The notes under the pieces were generated by a model. The model did not search any database. It saw only the letters and a list, made by a program, of their open reading frames with translations, and had not been told where the DNA came from. A DNA stretch of 39,371 nucleotides from Deltaproteobacteria bacterium (lineage in GTDB: Bacteria > Desulfobacterota > Dissulfuribacteria > Dissulfuribacterales > UBA3076), in the NCBI GenBank assembly GCA_003194495.1, contig PQXE01000032.1, forward strand, positions 1 to 39,371, written 5' to 3'. Both the position numbers and the translations under genes were made by a program. Position 1 is the stretch's first letter; each line of letters starts with the position of its first letter. Positions 8,938 through 17,576 of this stretch are shown in pieces.

Positions 8938-9435
8938 CTAGACTTTTGCATTTTTCTCAAGGTCCCAACCAGCCGCAACATTACCGCCACCGCTGCCGTC
9001 TGCGCGTTTTTGCTGGGTGTATGTCCACTCAATCTTACCATAATTGAAGGAAACCTCCTCAAGGGGCAGTGTCTCACCGCCTTGAGAAGAACCACCCGGG
9101 CGGACTGAACTCACGATGCAGTCGCTCATCTTGTACTCCATGTATTGCACCTTGTCGCCACCTGCCCGGCACAACGCAAGAACGACCTCTGAAATGTGAG
9201 TTCCATCAGCGCATGCCACGGCCAGCTTTGGTGACGCTTTATCAAGCGTCTTCACAATAGAAAAATCCTGGAAATCAGCCCGTTCCGACGAGGCACCGCC
9301 ACCACTGCTGGCCGATCCCGAGGCCGTTTGTGATATACCCGAGCTATAGGAGAGCACCTCTATCTGGTCTGCGTGGGCGTCATCCGTGCTTTCTCCGGGT
9401 ATTCCGTCAACTAATAAAAATGCGTCAAATGCCAT
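8938..9435 (-). CDS. hcp: T6SS tube protein Hcp/TssD
   Basis: Hcp forms the stacked hexameric inner tube and is expelled at each firing; small effectors can travel in its lumen. The 165-residue sequence begins MAFDAFLLVDGIPGES and has the Hcp1 pattern QIEVLSYSSGISQ, FSIVKTLDKASPKL and EEVSFNYGKIEWTYTQQ. A strong AAGGGGGA sits about 8 bases before the ATG, the best ribosome site in the unit, as expected for the most abundant component. It lies between a stem-loop after tssC and tssE, with which it shares a reading frame. Confidence 0.96.
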   Translation of the reverse strand: MAFDAFLLVDGIPGESTDDAHADQIEVLSYSSGISQTASGSASSGGGASSERADFQDFSIVKTLDKASPKLAVACADGTHISEVVLALCRAGGDKVQYMEYKMSDCIVSSVRPGGSSQGGETLPLEEVSFNYGKIEWTYTQQKRADGSGGGNVAAGWDLEKNAKV

Positions 9436-9475
9436 GTTCCATTTCCCCCTTATTGTCTTTTTTATACCTATACAT

Positions 9476-9521
9476 ATTCAAAATTCAAAATTGTGTCTGA
9501 ACGGCCTTCTCGTTCAGACAC
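9476..9521 (-). repeat. Stem-loop repeat, copy 1 (tssC-hcp gap)
   Basis: A perfect 11-bp stem GTGTCTGAACG/CGTTCAGACAC with a 7-base loop (9493-9521) is joined to an AT-rich ATTCAAAATTCAAAATT tract (9476-9492). It starts 3 bases after the tssC stop. An almost identical unit lies at 12920-12972. On the minus-strand mRNA the hairpin is followed by AATTTTGAATTTTGAA, which is only a weak terminator tail, so partial attenuation or 3'-end protection of upstream mRNA is possible. Confidence 0.85.
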
Positions 9522-9524
9522 TAG

Positions 9525-11021
9525 TTACCCCTTTGCAGGCGGCGGCAGCTCAGCAACCAGCCTCAACGAAACTGTCAGCTCATCCAGTTGGTAATGAGGC
9601 TTAAGAAAGGCCACTGCCCGATAAGCCCCTGTTTTACCAGGGATCTCGCTGACATCCACCCTTGCTTCCCGCAAAGGGAATTTGGCCTTCATTTCCTGTC
9701 CTGCATCGTCATCCAAAAGGACATAGTTGTTGATCCAGCGATTTAAGAAGTCTTCGGCATTTTTTCGGGTCATAAAGCTGCCGATCTTGTCTCTCATAAT
9801 GGCCTTCAGGTAATGGGCAAACCTTGAGACAGCGAGGAGATACTGGAGTTGGGAAGACAACCTTGCGTTGGCATTGGCAAAATCCGTGTCATATACCTTG
9901 GGCTTATTGGCTGTCTGAGTGCTGAAAAAGGCCGCATAATCCGTACCCTTGCAATGGACCAGCGGTACGAAGCCGAGATCGGCAAACTCCTTTTCCCGTC
10001 TGTCCGTAATAGCTATCTCCGTAGGACACTTGAGTGCCACATCTCCTTCATCCGTTTTAAACGTATGGACCGGAAGACCTTCTACAAGGCCGCCGCCCTC
10101 CACCCCCCTGATGGCTGCGCACCAATGGTACTTGGCAAAGGCGTCCGTCAGGCGTGTCCCGAGTGCATATGCCGCATTGCCCCACAGGTACTTGCTGTGG
10201 TCTGTGCCGTCCACAGCCTCCTCATAACCAAAGGATTCGACAGGGACATTCGCCTGACCGTAAGGAAGACGCATGAGGATATGGGGAAGGGCCAATGCCA
10301 CATATCTGGAATCTTCCGAATTACGGAAAGACTTCCATTTAGCATATTCCACGCTCTGGAAGGTTTTGGCCAGGTCACGAGGAACCCCAAGCTCGGTAAA
10401 ACTGTCGAAATTAAACAACTGGGGAGATGCAGCGGAGATAAACGGGGCATGGGCCGCTGCCGCCACCTGGGATATCTTTTCCAGAAGGGCCATATCCTGA
10501 GGATGATTAGTGAATTCATAATCTCCTATCATGGCGCCATAGGCCGCTCCGCCGAACATGCCGAATTCCTCTTCATATACCTTCTTGAAAAGGGCCGACT
10601 GGTCGAATTCGGCGGCCTTCTCCATGTCCTTGAGGAGATCTTTCTTGGAGACGTTCATCACCCTGATCTTCATTCTCTCTCCTGTTTCACTCTGATGGAC
10701 CAGGTAATGCAATCCTCTCCAGGAGGCTTCAAGCTTCTGAAACTCAGGACAGTGCATGACTTCATTGAGTTGCATGGAAATCAGTTTATCAATCTGGCTG
10801 ATCCTGGAATTGATCATGGCCTCTGTGTCTTTCGACACCACCATGGTCCCTTCCATGATCTGACCGACAAACTCGCTGATGAGGTCCTTGGCCCGCTCTT
10901 TCTGACTCTCCTCGCGGGCCATGCGGCCATCTTCTATGATCTGATCTAAGAGACCCTTTTCTTCTTGAATCTCTTCGGCCTGAGCAGACTCTGGTTGCAT
11001 CTTTTGTTCATTTTCAGCCAT
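9525..11021 (-). CDS. tssC: T6SS sheath large subunit TssC
   Basis: TssC (VipB/ImpD) pairs with TssB to build the contractile sheath around the Hcp tube. The 498-residue protein shows the DUF877/EvpB signatures: LISEFVGQIMEG, the FQKLEASWRGLHYLV block, GDYEF, SAASPQLF, and MRLPYG. The C-terminus carries the conserved FLNRWINNYVL and ARVDVSEIPGKTGAYRAVAFLKPHYQLDEL motifs. It follows tssB by 13 bases. A stem-loop repeat lies immediately downstream, before hcp. Confidence 0.97.
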   Translation of the reverse strand: MAENEQKMQPESAQAEEIQEEKGLLDQIIEDGRMAREESQKERAKDLISEFVGQIMEGTMVVSKDTEAMINSRISQIDKLISMQLNEVMHCPEFQKLEASWRGLHYLVHQSETGERMKIRVMNVSKKDLLKDMEKAAEFDQSALFKKVYEEEFGMFGGAAYGAMIGDYEFTNHPQDMALLEKISQVAAAAHAPFISAASPQLFNFDSFTELGVPRDLAKTFQSVEYAKWKSFRNSEDSRYVALALPHILMRLPYGQANVPVESFGYEEAVDGTDHSKYLWGNAAYALGTRLTDAFAKYHWCAAIRGVEGGGLVEGLPVHTFKTDEGDVALKCPTEIAITDRREKEFADLGFVPLVHCKGTDYAAFFSTQTANKPKVYDTDFANANARLSSQLQYLLAVSRFAHYLKAIMRDKIGSFMTRKNAEDFLNRWINNYVLLDDDAGQEMKAKFPLREARVDVSEIPGKTGAYRAVAFLKPHYQLDELTVSLRLVAELPPPAKG

Positions 11022-11034
11022 AGTATGTTTTCCT

Positions 11035-11547
11035 CTATTCTTCCGGCTTCTTTACTCCGGCCTCTTCCCCGAGCTTTTGCAGGGAGTCCGTGCTGGTAAT
11101 AACGTCCTGCAACAGTTCATCCAGCCTATCATTGCCGTCTAATTTGTTAAGCAGATCAGAGAGCCTGTGTCTGGCCTCCACCAGCTTTCGCACAGGAGTT
11201 ATCTGGTCCGCCACCTGTTCAGGATGAAAATCGTCAATGGACTTGAAGCGAAGCTCTACCGCTATCTTGGTATCCTCTTCCGTCAGCTTGTTATCTACCT
11301 TGAAGGCCAGCCTCGGATTCATGCCCTCAAGTACATTGTTAAAGTTGTCCCGATCTATTTCGATAAACTTTCTGTCCTTCAGCTTTGGAAGCGGTTCATC
11401 CGGTTTGCCTGACAGATCTCCCAGCACCCCTACAACAAAGGGGATCTCTTTCATCTCAATAGCATCGCCGATCTCAACGTCGTAAGTAATATGGACCCTG
11501 GGGGACCTCACCCTGTCAAGGGTATGTTGTAGACTTTCTTTGGCCAT
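11035..11547 (-). CDS. tssB: T6SS sheath small subunit TssB
   Basis: TssB (VipA/ImpC) is the small sheath subunit and carries the helix recognised by ClpV in related systems. The 170-residue sequence contains RSPRVHITYDVEIGDA, LPFVVGVLGDLSG-like IPFVVGVLGDLSGKPD, KFIEIDRDNFNNVL and the FHPEQVADQI segment that define the family. GAGGAGGG precedes the ATG by about 7 bases. It sits directly between tssA and tssC, in the usual TssB-TssC order. Confidence 0.97.
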   Translation of the reverse strand: MAKESLQHTLDRVRSPRVHITYDVEIGDAIEMKEIPFVVGVLGDLSGKPDEPLPKLKDRKFIEIDRDNFNNVLEGMNPRLAFKVDNKLTEEDTKIAVELRFKSIDDFHPEQVADQITPVRKLVEARHRLSDLLNKLDGNDRLDELLQDVITSTDSLQKLGEEAGVKKPEE

Positions 11548-11573
11548 GGTCTGCCCTCCTCGGAGTTAAAAAT

Positions 11574-12917
11574 TTAAGACTTGTAAACAATCGCTTTTGT
11601 GACATCAGTAGTGCAGAGCCGCTGGAAAAGTACCTTCGACCTGTTGATATCATCGCTTGACGGCTCTCCTTTTGTCAAGCACTGATAAAGGGCATCGAGT
11701 ACCTCTGCAATCCACTTGGGGGATTCCCAACGTTCCAGATTGAGTTCTTCGATTAATGTATGCAATGACTCCATTATAGGTCTGGCCAAATCCGGCCTGT
11801 CGGCTTTCAGGCACAGCTTTGCCATTAGTAGCTGGTAGCGATTTCTCTGTCTTACAGAGGTCGCACAGCAGGAAGCTTCAAGGAGCTGCCCAAGAGCTTT
11901 TTTGATGCCTGATGTATTCAGTGTCTCAACTGCCTTTTCCCACATGGCTGTTTCCAGGGTACCTGAATCCGCAAACCGGCCTGTCAATAACGGCATGACA
12001 GTTACTGGCGATGTCCCTTCGGGCGATAGAAGCGGTTCCCCTTCTTGCTTTTTAGCTTTCTCCTGTTCTACAGTCGGTCTGTCTGCCTCAGGCTCTGATT
12101 CCGGGACAGGCTCATTCCCTATTTTCTCTTTAAGTATCTTTGACACAAGATGCTCACAGTCTTTAATGGACTTTTTGAATTCCGTCAGCCTGGGAGGGTT
12201 GGAGCCGAACCTCTCATCCAATATCCTGTCAAATGTCTCAAACGCTTTTATGCAAAATTCCAGGTCCTTTGCCAAGGACTCGTAATAGGTCCTTGACGAC
12301 AGGGCAACGGCAGAATCAAAGTCCTCACCAGTCAATTTTCCTTCGGCGATCAGCTCATCGCGCGCCTTTTTTTTCTTGTCATCCACGTCGCCGTACTGGT
12401 TGCGGATGTCGGCTTCATGGCCTACCCTGCGCGACTCCTCCCATTTAAGCCAGGAGTACCCGGATGTTACGCCGATGTCTGTGAGTGAGACCTGCTTTAT
12501 GCATGGCCAGAGCTTGTCATTCATAAACTCAATGGGCGAGGCCCTGAAATCAAGGTCTCCGTCCTCTATCTCAGGATAGACATGGTCCCAGTAATCTCTC
12601 AGCAGGCCATTGAGCACTGTGAGACCTGTAAAAAGTCCCCCGAATCCTTCGGTCATAGTTAATGCCTCAGTGAGCCAAACAGCTATCTGCAGGTCTTTGG
12701 ACTTTTTGGTAAGTGCCTCAACAGCCAGTTTAATTACCTTATCCCAGTCCGACATCTTGATCTCACGCTGCCAGTCTCCGCGATCAAGCATGTCATCCGC
12801 TCTTCTTGCCTCTTTTATTTCATCATAGACCGGGCTGTAGCGGAGGTCCTCACCTGCCGGATTGTCGCCTGGGATAGGGGCCAATATGGCATCTATATCA
12901 ATCACTCTTTTCATCAT
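11574..12917 (-). CDS. tssA: T6SS cap/assembly protein TssA
   Basis: TssA binds the baseplate and/or the growing sheath end to coordinate tube and sheath polymerisation. The protein (447 residues from ATG 12917) starts with the ImpA N-terminal domain (IDAILAPIPGDNPAGEDLRYSPVYDEIKEARR, in two parts) and has KDLQIAVWLTEAL and the PEIEDGDLDFRASP block. The C-terminal third is helical with a QLLMAKLC...ARPIMESL segment like the VasJ-type C-terminus. Two adjacent ATG codons (12917, 12914) are possible starts. Neither has a Shine-Dalgarno sequence, because the AT-rich tail of a stem-loop repeat (12920-12972) fills that space; an in-frame TTG at 12932 would read into the repeat. Confidence 0.93.
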   Translation of the reverse strand: MMKRVIDIDAILAPIPGDNPAGEDLRYSPVYDEIKEARRADDMLDRGDWQREIKMSDWDKVIKLAVEALTKKSKDLQIAVWLTEALTMTEGFGGLFTGLTVLNGLLRDYWDHVYPEIEDGDLDFRASPIEFMNDKLWPCIKQVSLTDIGVTSGYSWLKWEESRRVGHEADIRNQYGDVDDKKKKARDELIAEGKLTGEDFDSAVALSSRTYYESLAKDLEFCIKAFETFDRILDERFGSNPPRLTEFKKSIKDCEHLVSKILKEKIGNEPVPESEPEADRPTVEQEKAKKQEGEPLLSPEGTSPVTVMPLLTGRFADSGTLETAMWEKAVETLNTSGIKKALGQLLEASCCATSVRQRNRYQLLMAKLCLKADRPDLARPIMESLHTLIEELNLERWESPKWIAEVLDALYQCLTKGEPSSDDINRSKVLFQRLCTTDVTKAIVYKS

Positions 12918-12919
12918 TA

Positions 12920-12972
12920 ATTCAAAATTCAAAATTAAGAATTGTGTCTGAACGGCCTTTTCGTTCAGACAC
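12920..12972 (-). repeat. Stem-loop repeat, copy 2 (tagJ-tssA junction)
   Basis: The same perfect 11-bp stem (12944-12954 with 12962-12972) and AT-rich tract (12920-12936) as at 9476-9521, with 7 extra bases between them. The tagJ stop codon (12965-12967) is inside the downstream arm, so the last tagJ residues are encoded by the repeat. Confidence 0.85.
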
Positions 12973-13753
12973 TAAATAAGACCTCCCGGATCTCAAGAAT
13001 CGGTATTTCCTCCTCACCGACCTGAAAGACATGCTGACCAAAGCCTCTTGAATATGGTCCGCCAAGAGGGCTCCAGTCAGTTACTCTGCCTAACTTAACA
13101 CGATCATCCCCATGGAGAAAAGTTTCAGGATAGAGCACAGGGAGATAACAGCCCATGCTAAGCCCCTCCCATGTAGTTATGCGGGCTGCAATCCAGAGCA
13201 GATCAAAAAGGGTCTTTGGGGAAGAGATAGAGAGTTCTCTGATTGATTCAAAGGGTATCCACACATAATGCTCATACTCAATCGCTTCAAGGAACAGAGA
13301 TAAAAACGCGTCTGTGTCTTTAAAACCGGTAAAGTCCTTTCCATTCACGGTTCCGGATATAATGGGGCGCTGACTGTCAATTTGTGCAAAAAGTTCTATT
13401 GCCTGGTCTGTCTCTTTCTCAACCAGCTTATTCCATGCGGCATAATACAACTCTAAATAGGGTGGGGGCTTTGGCAGGCATGAAGGACGACTATTAAGTC
13501 TGAGGACTTCCACTCGTTTTTTTTCCGCAAGGATCAGATTTTTGTAAACCTGCATCCCTGTTTCAGCAGTTGGATCCTGGGCGGCAAGCACGTCAAGATG
13601 ACGTTCTGCCTTTTCCCATTCTCCACAAAAGGCGAGGGTCTGAAACAAGAGCGTTCGTTTGCCCAAATCAGCGGGTGAAGATTTGACCTCTTCGATCAAT
13701 TGACTGCGAGCCTCTGAAAGCCTGCCTGCCATTATAAGGTCTTTTGAACTCAC
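12965..13753 (-). CDS. tagJ: T6SS accessory protein TagJ (ImpE family)
   Basis: TagJ/ImpE proteins bind TssB and modulate ClpV action on the sheath in some T6SSs. This 262-residue protein opens with a TPR-like helical stretch (AGRLSEARSQLIEEVKSSPADLGKRTLLFQTLAFCGEWEKAERHLDVL, residues about 9-57) and has the ImpE C-terminal signatures YVWIPFESIRELSI and CYLPVLYPETF and GGPYSRGFGQH. It begins at GTG 13753, with AAGGAG about 9 bases upstream. Its stop lies inside a stem-loop repeat, so the C-terminal LFSV may be a by-product of that insertion. It lies between tssM and tssA. Confidence 0.9.
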   Translation of the reverse strand: MSSKDLIMAGRLSEARSQLIEEVKSSPADLGKRTLLFQTLAFCGEWEKAERHLDVLAAQDPTAETGMQVYKNLILAEKKRVEVLRLNSRPSCLPKPPPYLELYYAAWNKLVEKETDQAIELFAQIDSQRPIISGTVNGKDFTGFKDTDAFLSLFLEAIEYEHYVWIPFESIRELSISSPKTLFDLLWIAARITTWEGLSMGCYLPVLYPETFLHGDDRVKLGRVTDWSPLGGPYSRGFGQHVFQVGEEEIPILEIREVLFSV

Positions 13754-13861
13754 AGAAAGGTCTCCTTCTTTGAATAATGGGATTGGCTCTGTGTTCTATG
13801 CGTCTCTGTGGTGAGTACTGCTTTTTAGAATAATTTATATCTTATCAGAAAAATTTCAACC

Positions 13862-13949
13862 GTGCGGTTAGCCATTAGCAGTTAGCTTTTGGATAAAAAC
13901 TGTTCAACATCATCCTCACTTGCAAACCCGCTTTAATAGCTAACCGCAC
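13862..13949. repeat. Inverted-repeat element in the tssM-tagJ gap
   Basis: Arms GTGCGGTTAGCCATTA (13862-13877) and its complement with one mismatch (13934-13949) enclose about 56 bases. The right side continues into CAGATCCAAA, shared with 538-556. The 241-base gap 13754-13994 otherwise shows only low-complexity matter and no gene. The element may be a tiny non-autonomous transposon or a REP doublet. Confidence 0.55.
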
Positions 13950-13994
13950 AGATCCAAAAACTTGAGTTATTGCAAATAAAAATGGAACTCTACT

Positions 13995-16900
13995 TTATTT
14001 TCCCATAGTCTTATCACCTGATTTCAGTACGTTGGTCCCTGAGTAAACATCTTCTGCAACAATCTTCTCAGGGACACTACGGAATGTCTTCCGGAGTGAT
14101 CGTGTAAGCGGCTCATGTCCCTGGAATCGATAACGGACAGTGATACTGGAAATACCATAATCTTTCAACAATTTGGTCTTCGCAGGAAAATCCTCCGGCT
14201 TTAATTTTTTTGTACCCTTCCGAAAATCATTAAGGAATCGCGGAAAGGCATTTTTGCCTTTGTAACTGCGCTTTAATCTGATATCCCCCACATGGATCTC
14301 CAGAAGGACTTTCTGACACTCCTCATGATTCCACTTAAAGTTCGTGCTGACCCCTTGATTGAAGTTGAGCAGCTCCTGGGTCTTGCTGCCACAATGGAGA
14401 ACCAATCGAGTAAGGTGGGGTTTGAACCTGGCCCCTCTGTTGGCATCAGTCGGCAGGGCTTCAATATGAACCCGGTAAACACCTTTTAGCACTTTCCAGT
14501 CTGCCTGGCTCTGATTCATAAAAGTAAAAAACCCTGGGGCAAAACGTATTTTTTCGTCCAGCAGGACCCTGGGATGATAACCCTGTCTTCCTTTCCTCTC
14601 GACAAAGGGACCAGCCGGTCCTTTGACAAACTGGTGGGCTTTGCCTTCCGGACGTAGAAGGGTCTCAATGGTTTCCTTTTTAGACGGATCTTGTATTTCT
14701 GTAAGGATTTCCTCTGCCCACATGGACTGAAGATTGAAACTTGCCTCAGCCAGACAGAAGCGCCACAGATAATTGTACGATCCCTGAACGATTCCCCATA
14801 AAGGGGCTTCAGCATCAGGATCGGTTTCAAGGGTCTGCTTCAATTTTGCTCCGTGCCAGAAAGCTTTAAGGCCTGGATGAGTAGGCATTACAAACTCGGT
14901 AAAGCCTTCGTTAAAGGCATTGCTTGCGGACTCAAAGGCCTTCAGGGGGGTAAGTATCTGGTGGGCAAAGGCATTATTGGCCTGATCACAGCTCTTCATA
15001 TGTCGATATGCCAACTGGTCCTGACGAAAGATTCGAATTGGCGCTTCCCCTTTCCCGCTTTCCTTAAGCCTGGTAAAGAACTTGCCGCCCCCGGTCATAA
15101 TGCGATTCAATACTCCTTGATCTTTAGTATCAAGAAGCTTCTGATACTCTTTGTTCTGTAATCTCAAGTAACGCATAAGTACGGTTGCCCATGCCGGCTG
15201 GTCTTTATTGTTATCCAAAACAGGGACGAGTTCCCTGGGTATCTCCCGGAGGAGTTGACGAAAGGGAGATTCCTCACCGGCCAAGCGAGCGGCAAGCTCT
15301 CTACGACCGGTACGGTCCGGCCAAAGCCTCTCACCCTTAGGGAATGCCGTCAGATAAGCCTCCCATGCCTCCCAGTATTCCTGCCTGTAGATTTTTTTAA
15401 AGGCATTTTGGTACATTGCCATGGTAGAAGGGTCCTCCATGGCCATGCTTATTTCCTTAATGAATGCCTGAATCTCAATCCAACCACGGGGAGTGTAAGC
15501 CCGGGGGACAAACGTTCCTACTTTGTTCTCCAGTTTTGTATCACCACCCCAGAAACGGCTGAATGTGACGGGCTGCAAGCTCTCTGTCTGCCGGTTGGCC
15601 CAGTCGGACAACCACAAGAGGCTTATCCCTTCAGTCCTTAACAGATTGCTGAGTCGTTCGTTTTCCTCATGATAGAGCCTCCTGAGCGGACGTTCCTCGT
15701 CCTGATAGTAAAGATAGGCCAACTCTGTCCTGGCAAGGGCCTCACTCAGACCGGCGGGAAGTGTCTGCCCCGTGGTGCCATAGGCAGCCTTCAGCAGGAA
15801 TTCATAGTCAGGGGAAATATAACCGGAAAGCTCTCCCCTGTCATCTCCTGCAAGACGTCCCTGGAACAGATGAATCCGCCGTGTCAGGAGATCCACCCAC
15901 CCAGCCACAGTGGGTCTTGCAGTAGAGGCGTCCACAGTGAGAATCTGCCTTCCCAGTTGATCCTGGAGAGGCCAAACAACCTTGTCCTGATAGAGCTTTA
16001 CATACTGATCATTGAGCCTTTCGCCAAGGACCCGGCTCTGGACCAATCCCATTCGAGGAATCCACCAGTTCCGATTGCGTATATCAAGACGATCCAATGC
16101 CTCCCGGAACCGGTCGAGCTCGTCAATGTTCTGTAATACGTCTGCCCCGAGCTTGAGCTCAACCGGGACTTCGCGTCCCGCAGTCCTCATGGCCCCGACA
16201 TTACGTATAAAAGACAGCGTCAGAAGACCGCACAGCACCAATCCCACAAGGATCCAGATACTAAGACCGAGGTTCTGACTAAGACGCTGCCAGGACAGGG
16301 TCCTGCTCGTAGGGGCCAATAGCGCCCTGTCACTGACAAGTACCTTTGCGAAGAAGTCATGCAGAAAGGCGCTTCGTTCTCCAGAGGACTGCTCTTTCCC
16401 TGCCTCGACACCCAAGGCTTCCAAAAAATGGGAGAAGGGACGGCCTTCCTGACGAGCACTGGTGAGATAGAGACCACGGAAGAGAGGTTGATCCTGATAG
16501 GGGGTTTGCTTAAAAAAATTTTCCAGAAAAAATCCCAGCGGCCTCTTAAGCCTTGCCAGCTCCTCCGGAAACAGGAGTGGAGAACATATCTTGCTCTCTG
16601 GAATCCTTACGATCAACTCACGCCTCAAGGTCTGGAGACGGTTTATAATGTTGTCAAAGGAGCGGGAAAAAAAAGCGGCTATGCCTTCCTCCCCTCTGAC
16701 CGGATAGCTGAACCCAAGGACCTCCCTCCATCTCGATTCGGGCAGACCCTTAAAAAATGGGACCATGCCCTCTATGAGATCACACTTGGTGACCAGCACG
16801 TAAACCGGGAAGCGTACCCCCAGAAACTTCATAAGCTCATCAATACGATGCCGAAGGGTCAGTGCATTCTGGCGGAGCTCTGTCTCGGACCGGCTCTTGA

Positions 16901-17552
16901 GATTTTCCGCGGAGATAGAAACTATCAGACCATTGATGGGCTCACGACGGCGGTAACGGGCGATAAGGCGCACGAATGAGTTCCACTCAGTGCGATCTTC
17001 ATCCGTGCCCATGGAATACCGCCCGGCCATATCCAAAATGATTGCCTGATCAAAAAACCACCAGTCACAATCCGCAGTACTCCCAGGTCCCGCAGTGGGA
17101 GACGGGCTGGCAAAGGGTGAGGAGAGCTGTGCATTACGAATGGCTGTAGTTTTTCCGGTTCCACTCTCGCCTATAACCATATACCAGGGAAGGACATAGA
17201 GAGGATTCCCATATTTTTTCAAATGGGAATGCCGGAGAACTTCCACCGCCTCCTGCCATTTGGTCCTTAGAGCACGCTGTCTGTCCTTCTCTGAAGGAGC
17301 AGCCTCAGATGCGCTGTCTTCATCCTGGCTAATGATCTCATTTACAAAATGTCCCTCTCGACGCCGTATCCACGCCTTATAACCCCAGAATCCGGCAAGA
17401 CCTGCAGCTACAAATCCTGCCGCCACCAGGACCCACGACCAAATCGGCCAATCCAGCATATAGACAAGCCCCAATATTATGAGAGCAAAAAGGATTACAA
17501 TACATAACCAGAAAGCTCCCTTGAGTAATTTCTTAAGGACTTTCATCCACAT
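13995..17552 (-). CDS. tssM: T6SS inner-membrane protein TssM (IcmF)
   Basis: TssM spans the inner membrane and contacts TssL inside and TssJ in the periplasm, forming the T6SS trans-envelope complex. The 1185-residue protein has two N-terminal membrane helices (about 13-33 and 37-58), a cytoplasmic NTPase-like domain with Walker A GESGTGKT at 128-135 and ILDMAGRY as the Walker B region, a third membrane helix near residues 428-447, and a long periplasmic part with the IcmF-related and DUF1215-type regions. The P-loop is intact. ATG 17552 or the ATG two codons later could be the start. It follows tssL by 24 bases; downstream a 241-base repeat-containing gap separates it from tagJ. Confidence 0.96.
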   Translation of the reverse strand: MWMKVLKKLLKGAFWLCIVILFALIILGLVYMLDWPIWSWVLVAAGFVAAGLAGFWGYKAWIRRREGHFVNEIISQDEDSASEAAPSEKDRQRALRTKWQEAVEVLRHSHLKKYGNPLYVLPWYMVIGESGTGKTTAIRNAQLSSPFASPSPTAGPGSTADCDWWFFDQAIILDMAGRYSMGTDEDRTEWNSFVRLIARYRRREPINGLIVSISAENLKSRSETELRQNALTLRHRIDELMKFLGVRFPVYVLVTKCDLIEGMVPFFKGLPESRWREVLGFSYPVRGEEGIAAFFSRSFDNIINRLQTLRRELIVRIPESKICSPLLFPEELARLKRPLGFFLENFFKQTPYQDQPLFRGLYLTSARQEGRPFSHFLEALGVEAGKEQSSGERSAFLHDFFAKVLVSDRALLAPTSRTLSWQRLSQNLGLSIWILVGLVLCGLLTLSFIRNVGAMRTAGREVPVELKLGADVLQNIDELDRFREALDRLDIRNRNWWIPRMGLVQSRVLGERLNDQYVKLYQDKVVWPLQDQLGRQILTVDASTARPTVAGWVDLLTRRIHLFQGRLAGDDRGELSGYISPDYEFLLKAAYGTTGQTLPAGLSEALARTELAYLYYQDEERPLRRLYHEENERLSNLLRTEGISLLWLSDWANRQTESLQPVTFSRFWGGDTKLENKVGTFVPRAYTPRGWIEIQAFIKEISMAMEDPSTMAMYQNAFKKIYRQEYWEAWEAYLTAFPKGERLWPDRTGRRELAARLAGEESPFRQLLREIPRELVPVLDNNKDQPAWATVLMRYLRLQNKEYQKLLDTKDQGVLNRIMTGGGKFFTRLKESGKGEAPIRIFRQDQLAYRHMKSCDQANNAFAHQILTPLKAFESASNAFNEGFTEFVMPTHPGLKAFWHGAKLKQTLETDPDAEAPLWGIVQGSYNYLWRFCLAEASFNLQSMWAEEILTEIQDPSKKETIETLLRPEGKAHQFVKGPAGPFVERKGRQGYHPRVLLDEKIRFAPGFFTFMNQSQADWKVLKGVYRVHIEALPTDANRGARFKPHLTRLVLHCGSKTQELLNFNQGVSTNFKWNHEECQKVLLEIHVGDIRLKRSYKGKNAFPRFLNDFRKGTKKLKPEDFPAKTKLLKDYGISSITVRYRFQGHEPLTRSLRKTFRSVPEKIVAEDVYSGTNVLKSGDKTMGK

Positions 17553-17576
17553 ACTCGTGACCTATGATTCTCCTTA

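Noticed and set aside
9493-9521. Stem-loop as a classical rho-independent terminator
   Set aside because: The stem is strong enough but is followed by AATTTTGAATTTT rather than a U-run, and hcp must be transcribed through it.
9849-10949. 366-codon plus-strand frame opposite tssC
   Set aside because: It mirrors conserved TssC codons; length is a by-product of codon bias on the other strand.
13754-13830. CTCTGTG-rich stretch before tagJ as a regulatory motif
   Set aside because: Similar low-complexity strings are common in spacers of many genomes and nothing ties this one to control.
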